A stretch of 64,000 nt of DNA from Fusibacter_C sp942493125 (GCA_942493125.1 OW818667.1:2604001-2668000); one strand, 5' to 3'; counted from the stretch's first letter, positions 1-9,533 are shown. Notes: generated from the letters alone by a model not told the origin. Numbers and translations are program-made.

Positions 1-91
1 ACCCTCCAAAATTTGGTGATGCTAGTAACTATAGAATAGCATAATTTAGCCAATTCTCATAGTATTGTTCTTTCCAAATTGATTACTTTCA

Positions 92-100
92 TGTTACAAT
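92..100 (+). promoter_or_regulatory. Extended -10 promoter of the acetyltransferase gene
   Basis: TACAAT at 95-100 is preceded by TGT at 92-94, which fits an extended -10. No good -35 is visible. The rest of bases 1-91 is AT-rich and shows no gene. Confidence 0.4.
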
Positions 101-118
101 TTTTTTAGAGGTGCATAT

Positions 119-952
119 ATGTTTGTCAGATTAGAAGAAAAACATCTGCCGCTTATGACGGCTTATATAGAACAATTCAAAGATGAAGTCATCTATTTGT
201 TAAAACCCATGGAACAGTTTGCATCAGCCAATTCACAGGGGTTTTTTTATGGATATATGGAAAATGCTGGGCAGCTACAAGCTATTTTTTATTTCTCGAA
301 CAAAAGTGTGCTGGCGCTGCATGCAACAAATGAAAAAATTCTTGGTAACCTTCACTTGTTAAAGGCGATCAAGTATTATAAACCTAAGTTCGTCAAGGGA
401 TTGCCACGCATGATCGACGGGATATACAAATTGGTGTGTCGATCAGTCGTTGCAACGACTGAATCCAAGTCTACATTGATGGTCTATGAACAAGACCTAC
501 TGCCGATTGTGAGCATTGAACCTTATGAATGTATAACAGGCAAACATAAAATTGTGGATGATCTGCTCAGTGATTTGCGTTTTTTCATCGATGTAGAAAC
601 GCATTTCGGTAGACAAGTGAAAGCGATCAACGACATTGTTAAAGAATTCAAAAACTTGATTGGTCAGGAAAATTACATGCTGATAGTGACGGGAAAAGAA
701 ATCGTCGCACAGGGTTTGATAGAAGACGAAACAGCGAGTATGGGCATTCTCGCGGGTATATATGTCGCCCCGAAGCATAGACATAAGGGACTTGGGGAGA
801 CCATATCCTGTATGCTCACAAATGAACTGATTGCTAGGGATAAAAAACCGTATTTGTTCGTTATGAACAACAACACAAATGCCCGAAGATTGTATGAGAA
901 AACTGGGTATAAGGCAATCGAGCAATATTCTATGTTAACCATCACTTACTAG
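119..952 (+). CDS. GNAT-family N-acetyltransferase
   Basis: This 277-residue cytoplasmic protein has a GNAT acetyl-CoA fold in its C-terminal third. The core is GIYVAPKHRHKGLGETIS (about residues 213-230), where the R/K-x-x-G-x-G-like loop binds the acetyl-CoA pyrophosphate. It is followed by the usual N-A-R-R-L-Y-E-K-T-G-Y segment. The first 150 residues are a separate poorly conserved domain, as in two-domain clostridial GNATs annotated only at family level. AGAGG precedes ATG at 119. The acceptor substrate cannot be told from sequence. It lies 42 bases before the pseudouridine synthase gene and may share its transcript. Confidence 0.85.
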   Translation: MFVRLEEKHLPLMTAYIEQFKDEVIYLLKPMEQFASANSQGFFYGYMENAGQLQAIFYFSNKSVLALHATNEKILGNLHLLKAIKYYKPKFVKGLPRMIDGIYKLVCRSVVATTESKSTLMVYEQDLLPIVSIEPYECITGKHKIVDDLLSDLRFFIDVETHFGRQVKAINDIVKEFKNLIGQENYMLIVTGKEIVAQGLIEDETASMGILAGIYVAPKHRHKGLGETISCMLTNELIARDKKPYLFVMNNNTNARRLYEKTGYKAIEQYSMLTITY

Positions 953-994
953 TGTCTGTGCGAGGTGCAGGCTTATAAAACTTTAGGAGAGACC

Positions 995-1894
995 ATGAAA
1001 AAAATCGATATCACCAAAAACGAATCCGAGCAAAGGCTGGATCGCTTTTTACTGAAATATTTCAACAATACGACGCGTAGCAACATCTATAAGCTCATCA
1101 GAAAAAAGGTTTTCAAGGTCAATGGAAAACGCATGACCGATGAAAATTATTTTCTTCAGGAAGGCGACGTCCTTGAAATGTTTATTTCCGACGAATCCAT
1201 GAATGCGATGATGAAGGAATTTATCCCTTACAAACCTGAAAAGCTTGGCCTTGATATCGTGTTCGAAGACGAAGAAATACTCGTGCTCAATAAACCTAAA
1301 GGTTTGTTGACACATCCCGATAAATCCGAGTATAAAAACACACTTGCAACCATGGTGCATTTTTACTTAAGGGATTTATGCACTAACACATTTAGACCTG
1401 CACCAGTCCATCGTCTGGATAAAAATACGAGCGGCGTTGTCATCTTTGCAAAAACCTATGAATCTCTAAAAAAATATAACGCCTTGATGCGCGAGAGAGA
1501 TGTTGAAAAGTATTATATTTGCGTCGTTGAAGGCCACTTGAGAAAGCCTGGTGAAGTCAAAGGATACTTGATTAAAGACGAACTTCAAAACAAAGTGCGC
1601 ATTGTAACTCGAGATTCTGACGAAGCGAAATTTTGTCATTCCAAATACAAGCCATTAAAGCAATTTGGCGACTATACACTGGTAGAAGTAGAACTTCTTA
1701 CAGGTAGAAGCCATCAAATCAGAGCGTCTATGCAACTGCTTGGACATCCTATCGTAGGCGATCTAAAATACGGTGGCCACCGCGTAGATGATCTCAACAA
1801 TCAATTGTTGCACAGCAACAAAATCATCATTGAATCACGCACTTTTGAAGCATCATCAAAAGAAATCGATGCATTTATACAAACACATTCTTAA
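995..1894 (+). CDS. RluA-family pseudouridine synthase
   Basis: Converts uridine to pseudouridine in rRNA or tRNA. An N-terminal S4-like RNA-binding segment (about residues 10-60, with SEQRLDRFLLKYF) precedes the catalytic domain. The domain carries the HRLDKNTSGV motif, whose Asp is the catalytic residue, and the late GRSHQIRASM and GHPIVGDLKYG motifs. I chose ATG 995 because AGGAGA at 985-990 lies five bases upstream; a GTG at 965 is in frame but has no such site. At 299 residues it matches RluC/RluD-type enzymes. Which uridine it modifies is not shown. Confidence 0.92.
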   Translation: MKKIDITKNESEQRLDRFLLKYFNNTTRSNIYKLIRKKVFKVNGKRMTDENYFLQEGDVLEMFISDESMNAMMKEFIPYKPEKLGLDIVFEDEEILVLNKPKGLLTHPDKSEYKNTLATMVHFYLRDLCTNTFRPAPVHRLDKNTSGVVIFAKTYESLKKYNALMRERDVEKYYICVVEGHLRKPGEVKGYLIKDELQNKVRIVTRDSDEAKFCHSKYKPLKQFGDYTLVEVELLTGRSHQIRASMQLLGHPIVGDLKYGGHRVDDLNNQLLHSNKIIIESRTFEASSKEIDAFIQTHS

Positions 1895-1920
1895 ACAATC
1901 AAATTCTCTAGGGGGTTTTC

Positions 1921-2745
1921 ATGATTGAATCCGTGCAGGTCATACAAAAACTCATCGAACGCTATGACTACGGTGGTGCGCTTGAAGTATTAAAGGAAAA
2001 AGGAATGGAAAAAACGGATACCGGTGTGTTGATCAATTCTTGTCGATATGCGAAAAATTTCGATTTTTCTACGGCCAGAAAGCATCTGAGGCACCTGTCC
2101 CAAGAAGGGATTAAGCATAAAACCTGCAAGGGATTGGCATCGAATCTGGATGCGCTCATCAACGGTGATCCTGATGCACTCATGTCAGAACTCCTTGAAA
2201 ATTTAAAGTTTCAAATCGTCAACGAAGAGTACATCGACTTTCTTGGGAGAGTCAATCGATTCAAGGAAGCCATCTACAAGTATATGTTCATCAAAAGTCA
2301 GTTGCCAGATCGCAATTTCACCTTTCAAATGCGGTTCTTACAAAAGAAAGAGATTTTAAAGATATTAAGAAACCACTATAAAATATTCAACAACAATCTA
2401 ATTTTTGCACTCAATTCATATTTTAAAAAATATGATCAACGAAGCGAAGCCGTTGAACCTATTATCAAGCTTATGAATTCAGAGAAAATGAATCAACTTA
2501 TTGAGCTCAGAAATGACTCGCTCATAGGTCATGGTTTTAAAGGTATAAGTGAAGAGGAGATTCAGAGAGTATATGGCAATCCCTACAACGTTCTAGATGA
2601 TTTCAGAGCGTGCCTCGATACGCTGGGCATCGACATTCAAAGGTATAAGTATTCGCTGATCAACGAAACGATTTTGGAATTTTTAGCGAGGGATTCTAAA
2701 AAAGTTTTTGTGAAAGACCATAACGGAAGCAGTCATTATGAATAG
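1921..2745 (+). CDS. Orphan HEPN-domain protein, Csm6/Cas02710-like
   Basis: A 274-residue, mostly helical cytoplasmic protein. Near the C-terminus it has R197-N198 and H204 in LRNDSLIGHGF, matching the R-x(4-6)-H ribonuclease signature of HEPN domains, with the polar residue usual after the Arg. The N-terminal stretch with YDYGGALEVL, followed by helices, resembles the helical region before the HEPN domain in Csm6/Cas02710-type CRISPR accessory RNases. This likeness is from memory. No CARF ligand domain is present and no CRISPR array or cas gene lies in this window. It follows the pseudouridine synthase after 26 bases and precedes a nucleoside kinase by 12, so it sits in a housekeeping-like operon. 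RNase activity is inferred. Confidence 0.6.
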   Translation: MIESVQVIQKLIERYDYGGALEVLKEKGMEKTDTGVLINSCRYAKNFDFSTARKHLRHLSQEGIKHKTCKGLASNLDALINGDPDALMSELLENLKFQIVNEEYIDFLGRVNRFKEAIYKYMFIKSQLPDRNFTFQMRFLQKKEILKILRNHYKIFNNNLIFALNSYFKKYDQRSEAVEPIIKLMNSEKMNQLIELRNDSLIGHGFKGISEEEIQRVYGNPYNVLDDFRACLDTLGIDIQRYKYSLINETILEFLARDSKKVFVKDHNGSSHYE

Positions 2746-2757
2746 GGGGACTAATTG

Positions 2758-4404
2758 ATGCAAATAAATGTTAAAGGTCATGGCATTTTTGACTATGAAG
2801 TTGGAGATACGTATGAAGGTCTTGCCAAGAAAATTCAACGTCCAGATAGCCCCTTGATCGTTGCGGCAAAGTGCGGCAATATTTTAAGAGAACTTAGCAC
2901 TGTTATTGCTGATGATTGTGATATGGAATTTATAGATCTCAGACATTCGGACGGTGAAAAAATATATCAGCGCAGCCTCTCATTTCTTTTGGTACGTGCT
3001 GCTATAGCTGTATTTGAAGGCATTCAAGTCCGCATAGAGCACTCACTTAGCAAAGGACTTTATTGTGAATTCGATTACCAGAGACGGTTGACGCACGAAG
3101 ATTATCGCTTGATTATGTCTAAGATGCAGGAATATGTTGAAAGAGACATACCATTTGAAAAACGCTTGTGCACGGTTGAAGAGGCTTCGACATTCTTCAG
3201 TGCGAACAACATGTTATCGAAAGTGGCACTTCTCAAATTTAGACCTAAAAGCGATATTAGATTATATGAATGCGATGGCCTCTTGAATTACTTTTACGGA
3301 TATATGGTGCCAAGCACAGGCTATATAAAAATATTTGATATCATTAAATACGACGATGGCGCTATTTTGATGCATCCGACGAAATATAGTCCGTTTTCTG
3401 TGCCAAAATTTGAAGAATCACCAAAGATCGCAGAAGTTTTCAAAGAGAGTGAACAATGGTCTTCTATCATGGAAATCGGGTATGTGAGCAATCTTAACGA
3501 TATGATCAAAAACGACACCTATAAAGAGTTGATACAGATTGCAGAAGCACTCCACGAGAAGAAAATTGCACAAATTGCAGATGAAATCACGCGTCGAAAA
3601 AAACGCGTCATTTTGATAGCGGGACCTTCATCTTCTGGCAAGACGACGTTTGCGAATAGATTGAGAATCCAACTTAAAGTCAATGGCTTGCATCCTATAA
3701 CCATCTCAACGGACAATTACTTTGTCAATAGAGATAAAACGCCGCTTGATGAAAATGGCGATTATGATTTCGAGTCTCTCGATGCCGTAGATGTCGATGC
3801 GTTCAACAAAGACCTAAACGACCTTCTAGATGGCAAAGTTGTTGAACTCCCTGTGTTTAATTTTCAAATCGGCCAACGTGAATATCACGGCAACAAACTT
3901 CAAATCAATGAAGACCAACCGATCATCATTGAAGGAATCCACGGTTTAAATGACAGTTTAACAAGAGATTTATTTAAACGCGACAAGTTCAAAATCTACG
4001 TCAGTGCTTTGACGCAACTCAACATTGACGACCACAATAGAATTCCGACGACTCAGGCACGATTGCTACGCAGAATCGTAAGGGACAATCAATTTAGAGG
4101 CCATTCTGCGAAGAAGACCATAGGGATGTGGTCATCCGTGAGACGTGGAGAAGAGCGATATATCTTTCCATTTCAGGAAGAAGCAGATCAAATTTTCAAT
4201 ACGGCATTGCCTTACGAACTCGCAGTCATAAAAAAACATGCACTCCCACTTCTTGAAGCAATTACACATACTGAACCAGAATATACAGAAGCATTGCTAC
4301 TCAGAAAATTTTTAGGGTATTTCAGTTCAATTGAAGATGACGATCTCGTGCCAACGGTTTCAATTTTGAAAGAATTCATTGGCGGCAGTGGTTTTGATCT
4401 GTAA
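2758..4404 (+). CDS. TGS-domain nucleoside (uridine-type) kinase
   Basis: Probable ATP-dependent nucleoside kinase. Residues 1-60 look like a TGS domain. Residues about 60-240 resemble the second additional domain of threonyl-tRNA synthetase. From about residue 280 follows a uridine kinase/phosphoribulokinase domain. Its Walker A is GPSSSGKTTFANRL, followed by STDNYFVNR and the IIEGIHGLN motif. This architecture is typical of clostridial proteins annotated as nucleoside kinase; the true substrate is not known to me. ATG 2758 is preceded by AGGGGGA at seven bases. A TTG at 2755 is possible but less well placed. Confidence 0.85.
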   Translation: MQINVKGHGIFDYEVGDTYEGLAKKIQRPDSPLIVAAKCGNILRELSTVIADDCDMEFIDLRHSDGEKIYQRSLSFLLVRAAIAVFEGIQVRIEHSLSKGLYCEFDYQRRLTHEDYRLIMSKMQEYVERDIPFEKRLCTVEEASTFFSANNMLSKVALLKFRPKSDIRLYECDGLLNYFYGYMVPSTGYIKIFDIIKYDDGAILMHPTKYSPFSVPKFEESPKIAEVFKESEQWSSIMEIGYVSNLNDMIKNDTYKELIQIAEALHEKKIAQIADEITRRKKRVILIAGPSSSGKTTFANRLRIQLKVNGLHPITISTDNYFVNRDKTPLDENGDYDFESLDAVDVDAFNKDLNDLLDGKVVELPVFNFQIGQREYHGNKLQINEDQPIIIEGIHGLNDSLTRDLFKRDKFKIYVSALTQLNIDDHNRIPTTQARLLRRIVRDNQFRGHSAKKTIGMWSSVRRGEERYIFPFQEEADQIFNTALPYELAVIKKHALPLLEAITHTEPEYTEALLLRKFLGYFSSIEDDDLVPTVSILKEFIGGSGFDL

Positions 4405-4438
4405 AAAGACTGAAAAGTAAAAGTTGGAGGCCTAATAT

Positions 4439-6031
4439 ATGGGCGTTTCTAGTGGTAAGAATTTGGAACGACGATCATATGTCTTAGCTATTGTCGTATC
4501 CATGTTTGTCATAATTTCAAATACCGTTGTTATATTTGATCGAATGAATCAACTGCTTCCGGTCTATTTTGCAGCGGTCATGTGCATCAATATCGTCATC
4601 ACGACGTTGCTAGCACACGCTACTTATTATACCAGCCGAATTAGAATCGACGAACTTTATGTCAGCCTGTCTTTTTATCTATTTATCATGATAACCGATT
4701 ACATCATTTCCCTGACGATCATCGTGATTCGTCCCGCAGATGCCCTGGAAATCATCTCGTTGTTCCTGGGCTTTGGCAGGCTGTTCTTTGTATTTGGCAT
4801 CTTAACGCTCAAGTGGCGAAAAACACTTAGATGGATTTATGTGAACAAAATTAGAATGGTCTTGGTCAGTCTATGTATCATATTCGTGCAAGCGTTGGCA
4901 GTCTATGCGCTCTATCAGTCGACGTTAAATAGAGAAACCGTTGTGTTTTTAATAAATGGCATGATCGCGCTCTTACTTGTCGTATTAAACTACGAGATCG
5001 TGCTTGAAGACCGTACGGATAACTCATATACTTTTTTATTCGCGTTTTCGACGATGCTCATCGCACAACTTCTCGTCACACTCACAAACAACAGCTATGA
5101 AATACAGATTCAAAGTCAGATTTTGTTGGGTGTGGGGCTCATGTTCTTCTTCTATCATGTCAATTTAAACAATTTCTTCATTCCAGAGAGGAATCAGGAA
5201 AGGCTTCAGAGACAGTTTAACCTCTATTCGATGAATTTGAAAAAAATCATCGACAAGAAGACGTTTCAAGTGCGCGAGGTCAATCAGAAATTTATTGACG
5301 AACTGGAATATGCCAAAAAGATTCAACAGTCATTGTTGCCAAATGCCAACATGGCGTATCGGGATGTGAGCTTTGTTTCCGAGTACTTTCCGTGCGAGCG
5401 TCTTAGTGGGGATTTTTATGACCATTATCGACTTGACGATGATAACATCGCCTTGTACCTACTTGACGTGTCTGGACATGGCCTCTCTGCTGCCCTTTTA
5501 ACGATGTTTAGCAACAACTATCTTAAATCAAACGATAAAAACCAACAGCTTTTTAGAGGTTTGAAACCCGACCGTACATTGGCCTATTTCTATGAGCAAT
5601 TCAACGAGATGAATTTTCCCGATGAAATGCACATGGTCATATTTTATGCGACTCTAAATCTCAGTACAAAGATGCTCACTTATTGTTCAGCAGGTCTTAA
5701 CTGCAGTCCAATACGATTCAGGAAAAACGGGCGCATCGACTATTTAGACAAGAGTGACGGGTTTCCAATTTGTAAACTCGGGGACTTTATCACGCCAGAA
5801 TACAGAAGTGAGCGCGTTAAACTTGAAAAGGGCGACCGATTATTATTCTATACAGATGGCTTGATTGATAAAGATAAAAACAACACATTCGATTTGGAAA
5901 GTTTGATTCATTTTGTGACGATCAACAAAAACGACTCAATCAATGAACTCAACGAAAAGCTTGTGAATGCCATCAATCCGTTCAAGCAATCTCTAAATGA
6001 CGACATCACGTATATTTTGATGGAAATCTAG
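4439..6031 (+). CDS. Membrane-bound SpoIIE/RsbU-type serine phosphatase
   Basis: PP2C-type protein phosphatase tethered to the membrane. The first 240 residues contain about seven hydrophobic helices. A coiled-coil-like linker (about 255-290) then leads to the phosphatase domain. That domain starts with AKKIQQSLLP, continues with SGDFYDHY (metal-binding Asp) and LLDVSGHGLSAALL, and ends with FYTDGLIDKD and a final NDDITYI. These are the usual metal-binding acidic motifs of the family. Such enzymes dephosphorylate anti-sigma-factor antagonists, but none is encoded nearby, so its partner is unknown. GGAGG precedes ATG 4439. Confidence 0.88.
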   Translation: MGVSSGKNLERRSYVLAIVVSMFVIISNTVVIFDRMNQLLPVYFAAVMCINIVITTLLAHATYYTSRIRIDELYVSLSFYLFIMITDYIISLTIIVIRPADALEIISLFLGFGRLFFVFGILTLKWRKTLRWIYVNKIRMVLVSLCIIFVQALAVYALYQSTLNRETVVFLINGMIALLLVVLNYEIVLEDRTDNSYTFLFAFSTMLIAQLLVTLTNNSYEIQIQSQILLGVGLMFFFYHVNLNNFFIPERNQERLQRQFNLYSMNLKKIIDKKTFQVREVNQKFIDELEYAKKIQQSLLPNANMAYRDVSFVSEYFPCERLSGDFYDHYRLDDDNIALYLLDVSGHGLSAALLTMFSNNYLKSNDKNQQLFRGLKPDRTLAYFYEQFNEMNFPDEMHMVIFYATLNLSTKMLTYCSAGLNCSPIRFRKNGRIDYLDKSDGFPICKLGDFITPEYRSERVKLEKGDRLLFYTDGLIDKDKNNTFDLESLIHFVTINKNDSINELNEKLVNAINPFKQSLNDDITYILMEI

Positions 6032-6036
6032 TTCTA

Positions 6037-6065
6037 TTGACGGTTAACAGCATAAGAATTATAAT
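6037..6065 (+). promoter_or_regulatory. Sigma-A promoter, TTGACG-17-TATAAT
   Basis: TTGACG at 6037-6042 and TATAAT at 6060-6065 are separated by 17 bases, giving a start about 30 bases upstream of the ArsR-like gene. Confidence 0.8.
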
Positions 6066-6102
6066 GTAATAGCAAGAAATCAAATTGATTGGTAGGGTGT
6101 AT

Positions 6103-6582
6103 ATGAAAGATGTTATCGTCTTAAAAGATCTAGAGCAAATTAAGGCTATATCTCAGCAATACAGATTGGACATCATTGAAGCTTTTGATAGCAAGCCTAA
6201 AACAGCAAAGCAAATTGCTGAAATGTTAGACGAGCCACACGGTCGTGTGAATTATCATATTAAAATACTTGAAAAAGTAGGCATCATTGAACTCGTTCAA
6301 GAGGTCACCAAATACGGTGTCGTCGAAAAGTATTATTGTCCCGTCGCATACAAAATTATAATAGACAGTAGTGCCGTCACACTTGATGATGAAATGTCAG
6401 ATTCGATCAGCAACGTATCGGTTGCTTTTTTTGAGGGCATCTCAAGAGACTTTTATGAATCCGTACAAAATTATACTGGCACAATTACTCGAAAAGTGTC
6501 ACAATACTCGGATTATTTTTTAACAGAGGCAGAATCTAAAGAAATAAATGAAAAGTTATCAGCAATGCTAGATACCTATTAG
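6103..6582 (+). CDS. ArsR-like winged-helix transcriptional regulator
   Basis: A 159-residue DNA-binding protein. Residues about 10-75 form an ArsR-type winged helix with the recognition segment MLDEPHGRVNYHIKILEKVGI. The C-terminal half, with LDDEMSDSISNV, is an effector or dimerisation region without a clear family. No metal-binding Cys pair is visible. ATG 6103 follows GGTAGGG by five bases; a TTG at 6085 is in frame but has no site. It has its own strong promoter and lies 93 bases before a solute-binding lipoprotein gene, which it may regulate (inference). Confidence 0.75.
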   Translation: MKDVIVLKDLEQIKAISQQYRLDIIEAFDSKPKTAKQIAEMLDEPHGRVNYHIKILEKVGIIELVQEVTKYGVVEKYYCPVAYKIIIDSSAVTLDDEMSDSISNVSVAFFEGISRDFYESVQNYTGTITRKVSQYSDYFLTEAESKEINEKLSAMLDTY

Positions 6583-6675
6583 GTTGGAAAAGAAGATCCT
6601 CGTGAAAATGCACAGAGACATTCAATTGCAACTTTGGTTTTTGCAATGCCTGAAAAAGAATAGGGAGATAGTGAG

Positions 6676-8331
6676 ATGAATTTCATAAGATTCGTCAAAG
6701 TGTCTTTTTGCATGATGTGCGTCTTGATTGTATTAACAGCATGCACTTCAAAATCAAATATAGGAAATGACATATTGCCAACAAATCAAGATCCCGCGGA
6801 CCAAGCGCTGATTTCAAATCCTGCGCTTTCCCGTTCAGGTGCACTTGTTGTCGCTGCACCTGACATCACGACCACATTTAATCCGCTTTTTGCTCATAGT
6901 AAAGTGGATAGGTGGCTTGAGGATCTTGTATTTGATGGCTTATTTGTATTTAATGCCAGTGGAGATATTGACGGAGCATTGGCTGAGTCGTGGACTTCAT
7001 CTGAGGATGGCTTAGTTTACACAGTACACTTAAAAGAATCGATTACCTTTCATGACGGGTCCCCCTTAACAGCTAAAGACGTCGTATTTACTTATGATAC
7101 GATTATGAATGAATCTTATGTTGGCGCTTATGCTAAGAATGCGACGTATCTCTCATCTTTCGAAGCAGTCGACGATTATACCGTAAACTTTACTTTTAAG
7201 TCCGAACGCATGGAAAATTTAAGGGTACTTGTCATGCCGATATTATCGGAAGAACACTATCGATTTTCTAACTGGAGTGCTTTTGTAGAAGGTTTTAGAA
7301 CACCGCTTGGTACGGGTGCTTTCAAATTTGAAAGCTATTCACAAGACGAAAGCATCGTCCTTTTGAAAAATCCTGACTATTGGAAAACGAATGCAGAAAT
7401 ATCAGGCGTTATCATCAGACAAATGGATGATGAGACAGCTTTACAAGCTTTCAACGAAGGTAAAATTGACCTATTGGAAATTAAGACGTCAAAGGCGATC
7501 GTCAACGATGTCAAAGCACTTGGATTTGGCAATGTCATGACGAAGAATACGGACCTTGTGACTTTTATTGGGATTGATTGGCAAGCGCCAATATTTTCAG
7601 AAGAAAATGTGAGAAAAGCGCTATTGATTGGGCTTGATAGAGAGCAGTTCATCCTAGACCAATGGTCGGGATTTGCATCCTCTGTATCTTATCTTGCTAC
7701 GGATCCTCATGAGTACGCATATGAAAATGAAAATCTCGAACTCTATACGTATGACATTGACAAGGCGAATCAGCTTTTAGATGAAATTGGTTGGCGTGAT
7801 TATGACGGTGATGGTTTTAGAGAAAAAAACGGCGAGCGATTGGAACTTTCTTGGTATGTGTTTACAGATGTCGAATGGTCGTATAATTTAGCGATACAGG
7901 CATCGAAGCAATGGGAAAAACTGGGCTTTAGAGTAGAGCTCATCTTTGGTGACTATGAAACGTTGATGGCGCAACTTGAAGAAGGTTTAACTCCGAACAT
8001 GTGGAATTTGGCTTGGGAAATGTCGAGCGACATCAATCCAGAAGTATTATTTGGACAAGTGGATAACGGTGGCATTTTCAATTATGCAAAGTATGCGGAT
8101 AGTGAGGCGCAATTAATCTTTGATGACCTTCATGCGGCAAAATCCGAAAGAGAACGTGAAGCGTTATTGAGAGCGTGGCATATCGTACAAAACGAAGAAC
8201 TCCCTTACCTCCCAATTGCAAAACTCAAAACAATTTGGGCATATAACTCAAGGGTCCGAAATCTTTCGCTCGATGAAAACACGAGTTGGACCGATCAGAT
8301 TACGCTACTAGAAATAGATGTGTTACAGTGA
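6676..8331 (+). CDS. Family 5 (OppA/DppA-type) solute-binding lipoprotein
   Basis: Extracellular binding protein of the peptide/nickel ABC class, 551 residues. A lipoprotein signal peptide ends in LTAC, so Cys23 should be lipidated and the protein held on the outer face of the membrane. The mature part has the SBP_bac_5 hallmarks: FNPLFAHSKVDRWLEDLVFDGL near the start of the fold, ALAESWTSSEDGLVYTVHLK, TGAFKFESYS, and the C-terminal lobe with NEELPYLPIAK. No permease or ATPase gene adjoins it, so it must use a transporter encoded elsewhere or act as a sensor. AGGGAGA precedes ATG 6676. The ligand is unknown. Confidence 0.88.
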   Translation: MNFIRFVKVSFCMMCVLIVLTACTSKSNIGNDILPTNQDPADQALISNPALSRSGALVVAAPDITTTFNPLFAHSKVDRWLEDLVFDGLFVFNASGDIDGALAESWTSSEDGLVYTVHLKESITFHDGSPLTAKDVVFTYDTIMNESYVGAYAKNATYLSSFEAVDDYTVNFTFKSERMENLRVLVMPILSEEHYRFSNWSAFVEGFRTPLGTGAFKFESYSQDESIVLLKNPDYWKTNAEISGVIIRQMDDETALQAFNEGKIDLLEIKTSKAIVNDVKALGFGNVMTKNTDLVTFIGIDWQAPIFSEENVRKALLIGLDREQFILDQWSGFASSVSYLATDPHEYAYENENLELYTYDIDKANQLLDEIGWRDYDGDGFREKNGERLELSWYVFTDVEWSYNLAIQASKQWEKLGFRVELIFGDYETLMAQLEEGLTPNMWNLAWEMSSDINPEVLFGQVDNGGIFNYAKYADSEAQLIFDDLHAAKSEREREALLRAWHIVQNEELPYLPIAKLKTIWAYNSRVRNLSLDENTSWTDQITLLEIDVLQ

Positions 8332-8338
8332 GGTTAAT

Positions 8339-9379
8339 ATGATTAGAAAAAAAGATATTGATAAAATGATGGATGCTCTAATGCTAAGGTATTGGGGCAT
8401 TTTCTCAATAGATGACACTTATCGACAAACCGTTAAGGCATCGAACTATTTTAAAGTACAAAATAGCATATTAAATATCGAAGTGGATGACTCAGACACT
8501 AATAGTGACAAGACTGTGTTTTCAATCGCTGTTCCATATGCACTCGAGGGCACTTCCAAGCCAAAGCAAACGAACATGGCAAAAGTTGAGGCATTTGGTT
8601 GGGATTTCGATTATCATGTCCAGATCAAACGACTGCTCACAGATATCCAAAGTGGGATTGAAATGTTATGTGGCTATCCACTTAACAAAGTGACACTCTG
8701 CGTCGACACGAGTCCCTATAGCGATCGTGAGGTCGGTTTTTATGCGGGTTTAGGCCTTGTGGGACATAATCATCTTCTCATTCACGAACACCTAGGGTCA
8801 AATATCTTTATTGGTTACCTCGTTATTCACGAAAAAATGCTGGTTGAACATTGTGCATTGGTAATGCCAGAAGATTTACCAGAAACGATAAATCACCCAC
8901 ATTGTCAGTCGTGTGGCCGCTGTACAAGAGCTTGTCCCACCAATGTTTGCGGCTTACAGGAAGCAGATATGACGCTTTGTCTTTCCGCACAAACACAAAG
9001 TAAAGAAATCCTGATTGAAGACATGCGATTTGCGATGCATGATCGATTGTATGGTTGCAGTGTCTGTCAGGTCGTCTGTCCACTCAATCACAACAAAACG
9101 GCGCATCCCCTTTTGACGCTTAAGTCTGAAAATTGGCTTGATGCCATCGCATTACTAAAGTTGACAAGTCAAGACTTCAAATATCAATATGGTCACATGG
9201 GGTTTACGTGGCGGCCACTTTGGATTTACAAACGTAATGCATTAATCGTTCTAGGCAATACTGGTGATTCATCAGCTTATGAAGCGCTTGTCAAACGTTC
9301 TGATTTAAAGGCAGATGATAAGCTTGCCAACTATTATGCTTGGGCGATCACACAGATAAAGAATCGCCTGTCTATTTGA
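8339..9379 (+). CDS. queG: Epoxyqueuosine reductase QueG family
   Basis: Cobalamin-dependent iron-sulfur enzyme that reduces epoxyqueuosine to queuosine in tRNA. An N-terminal DUF1730-type domain is followed by two 4Fe-4S motifs: CQSCGRCTRACPTNVC (about residues 186-201) and CSVCQVVCP (about 230-238). The C-terminus has HEAT-like helices (NTGDSSAYEALVKR), as in QueG. At 346 residues it is slightly shorter than most. I chose ATG 8339 because GTGAGG lies just upstream and overlaps the end of the binding-protein gene; an earlier ATG at 8318 lies inside that gene. The product annotation is by family; some relatives may have other reductase roles. Confidence 0.82.
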   Translation: MIRKKDIDKMMDALMLRYWGIFSIDDTYRQTVKASNYFKVQNSILNIEVDDSDTNSDKTVFSIAVPYALEGTSKPKQTNMAKVEAFGWDFDYHVQIKRLLTDIQSGIEMLCGYPLNKVTLCVDTSPYSDREVGFYAGLGLVGHNHLLIHEHLGSNIFIGYLVIHEKMLVEHCALVMPEDLPETINHPHCQSCGRCTRACPTNVCGLQEADMTLCLSAQTQSKEILIEDMRFAMHDRLYGCSVCQVVCPLNHNKTAHPLLTLKSENWLDAIALLKLTSQDFKYQYGHMGFTWRPLWIYKRNALIVLGNTGDSSAYEALVKRSDLKADDKLANYYAWAITQIKNRLSI

Positions 9380-9469
9380 ACGCATAAGCAATGAACCCGT
9401 TAGCAATGTTCACATAAACACTTCAATTATGAAAATATTGACACATTTGAACCTAATATGGATTAATGG

Positions 9470-9498
9470 TTTTCACCCATTCCCGTTAGTGGTATACT
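9470..9498 (+). promoter_or_regulatory. Promoter of kbl with extended -10
   Basis: TATACT at 9493-9498 is preceded by TGG, an extended -10. A weak -35 (TTTTCA, 9470-9475) lies 17 bases upstream. The start would be about 30 bases before the kbl start codon. Confidence 0.6.
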
Positions 9499-9533
9499 TA
9501 AACCGAACAATTACTTTAAATGGAGGCATGACT

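Noticed and set aside
1..118. Another copy of the foldback repeat at the left edge
   Set aside because: AGCATAATTTAGCC near base 37 has only a loose match to the element end and no partner end.
1921..2745. CRISPR locus around the Csm6-like protein
   Set aside because: No direct-repeat array and no cas gene is seen anywhere in the window; the protein is reported only as an orphan HEPN protein.
6583..6675. 17-codon frame at 6607 before the binding-protein gene
   Set aside because: No ribosome site and no terminator or switch around it, so it is not treated as a leader peptide.
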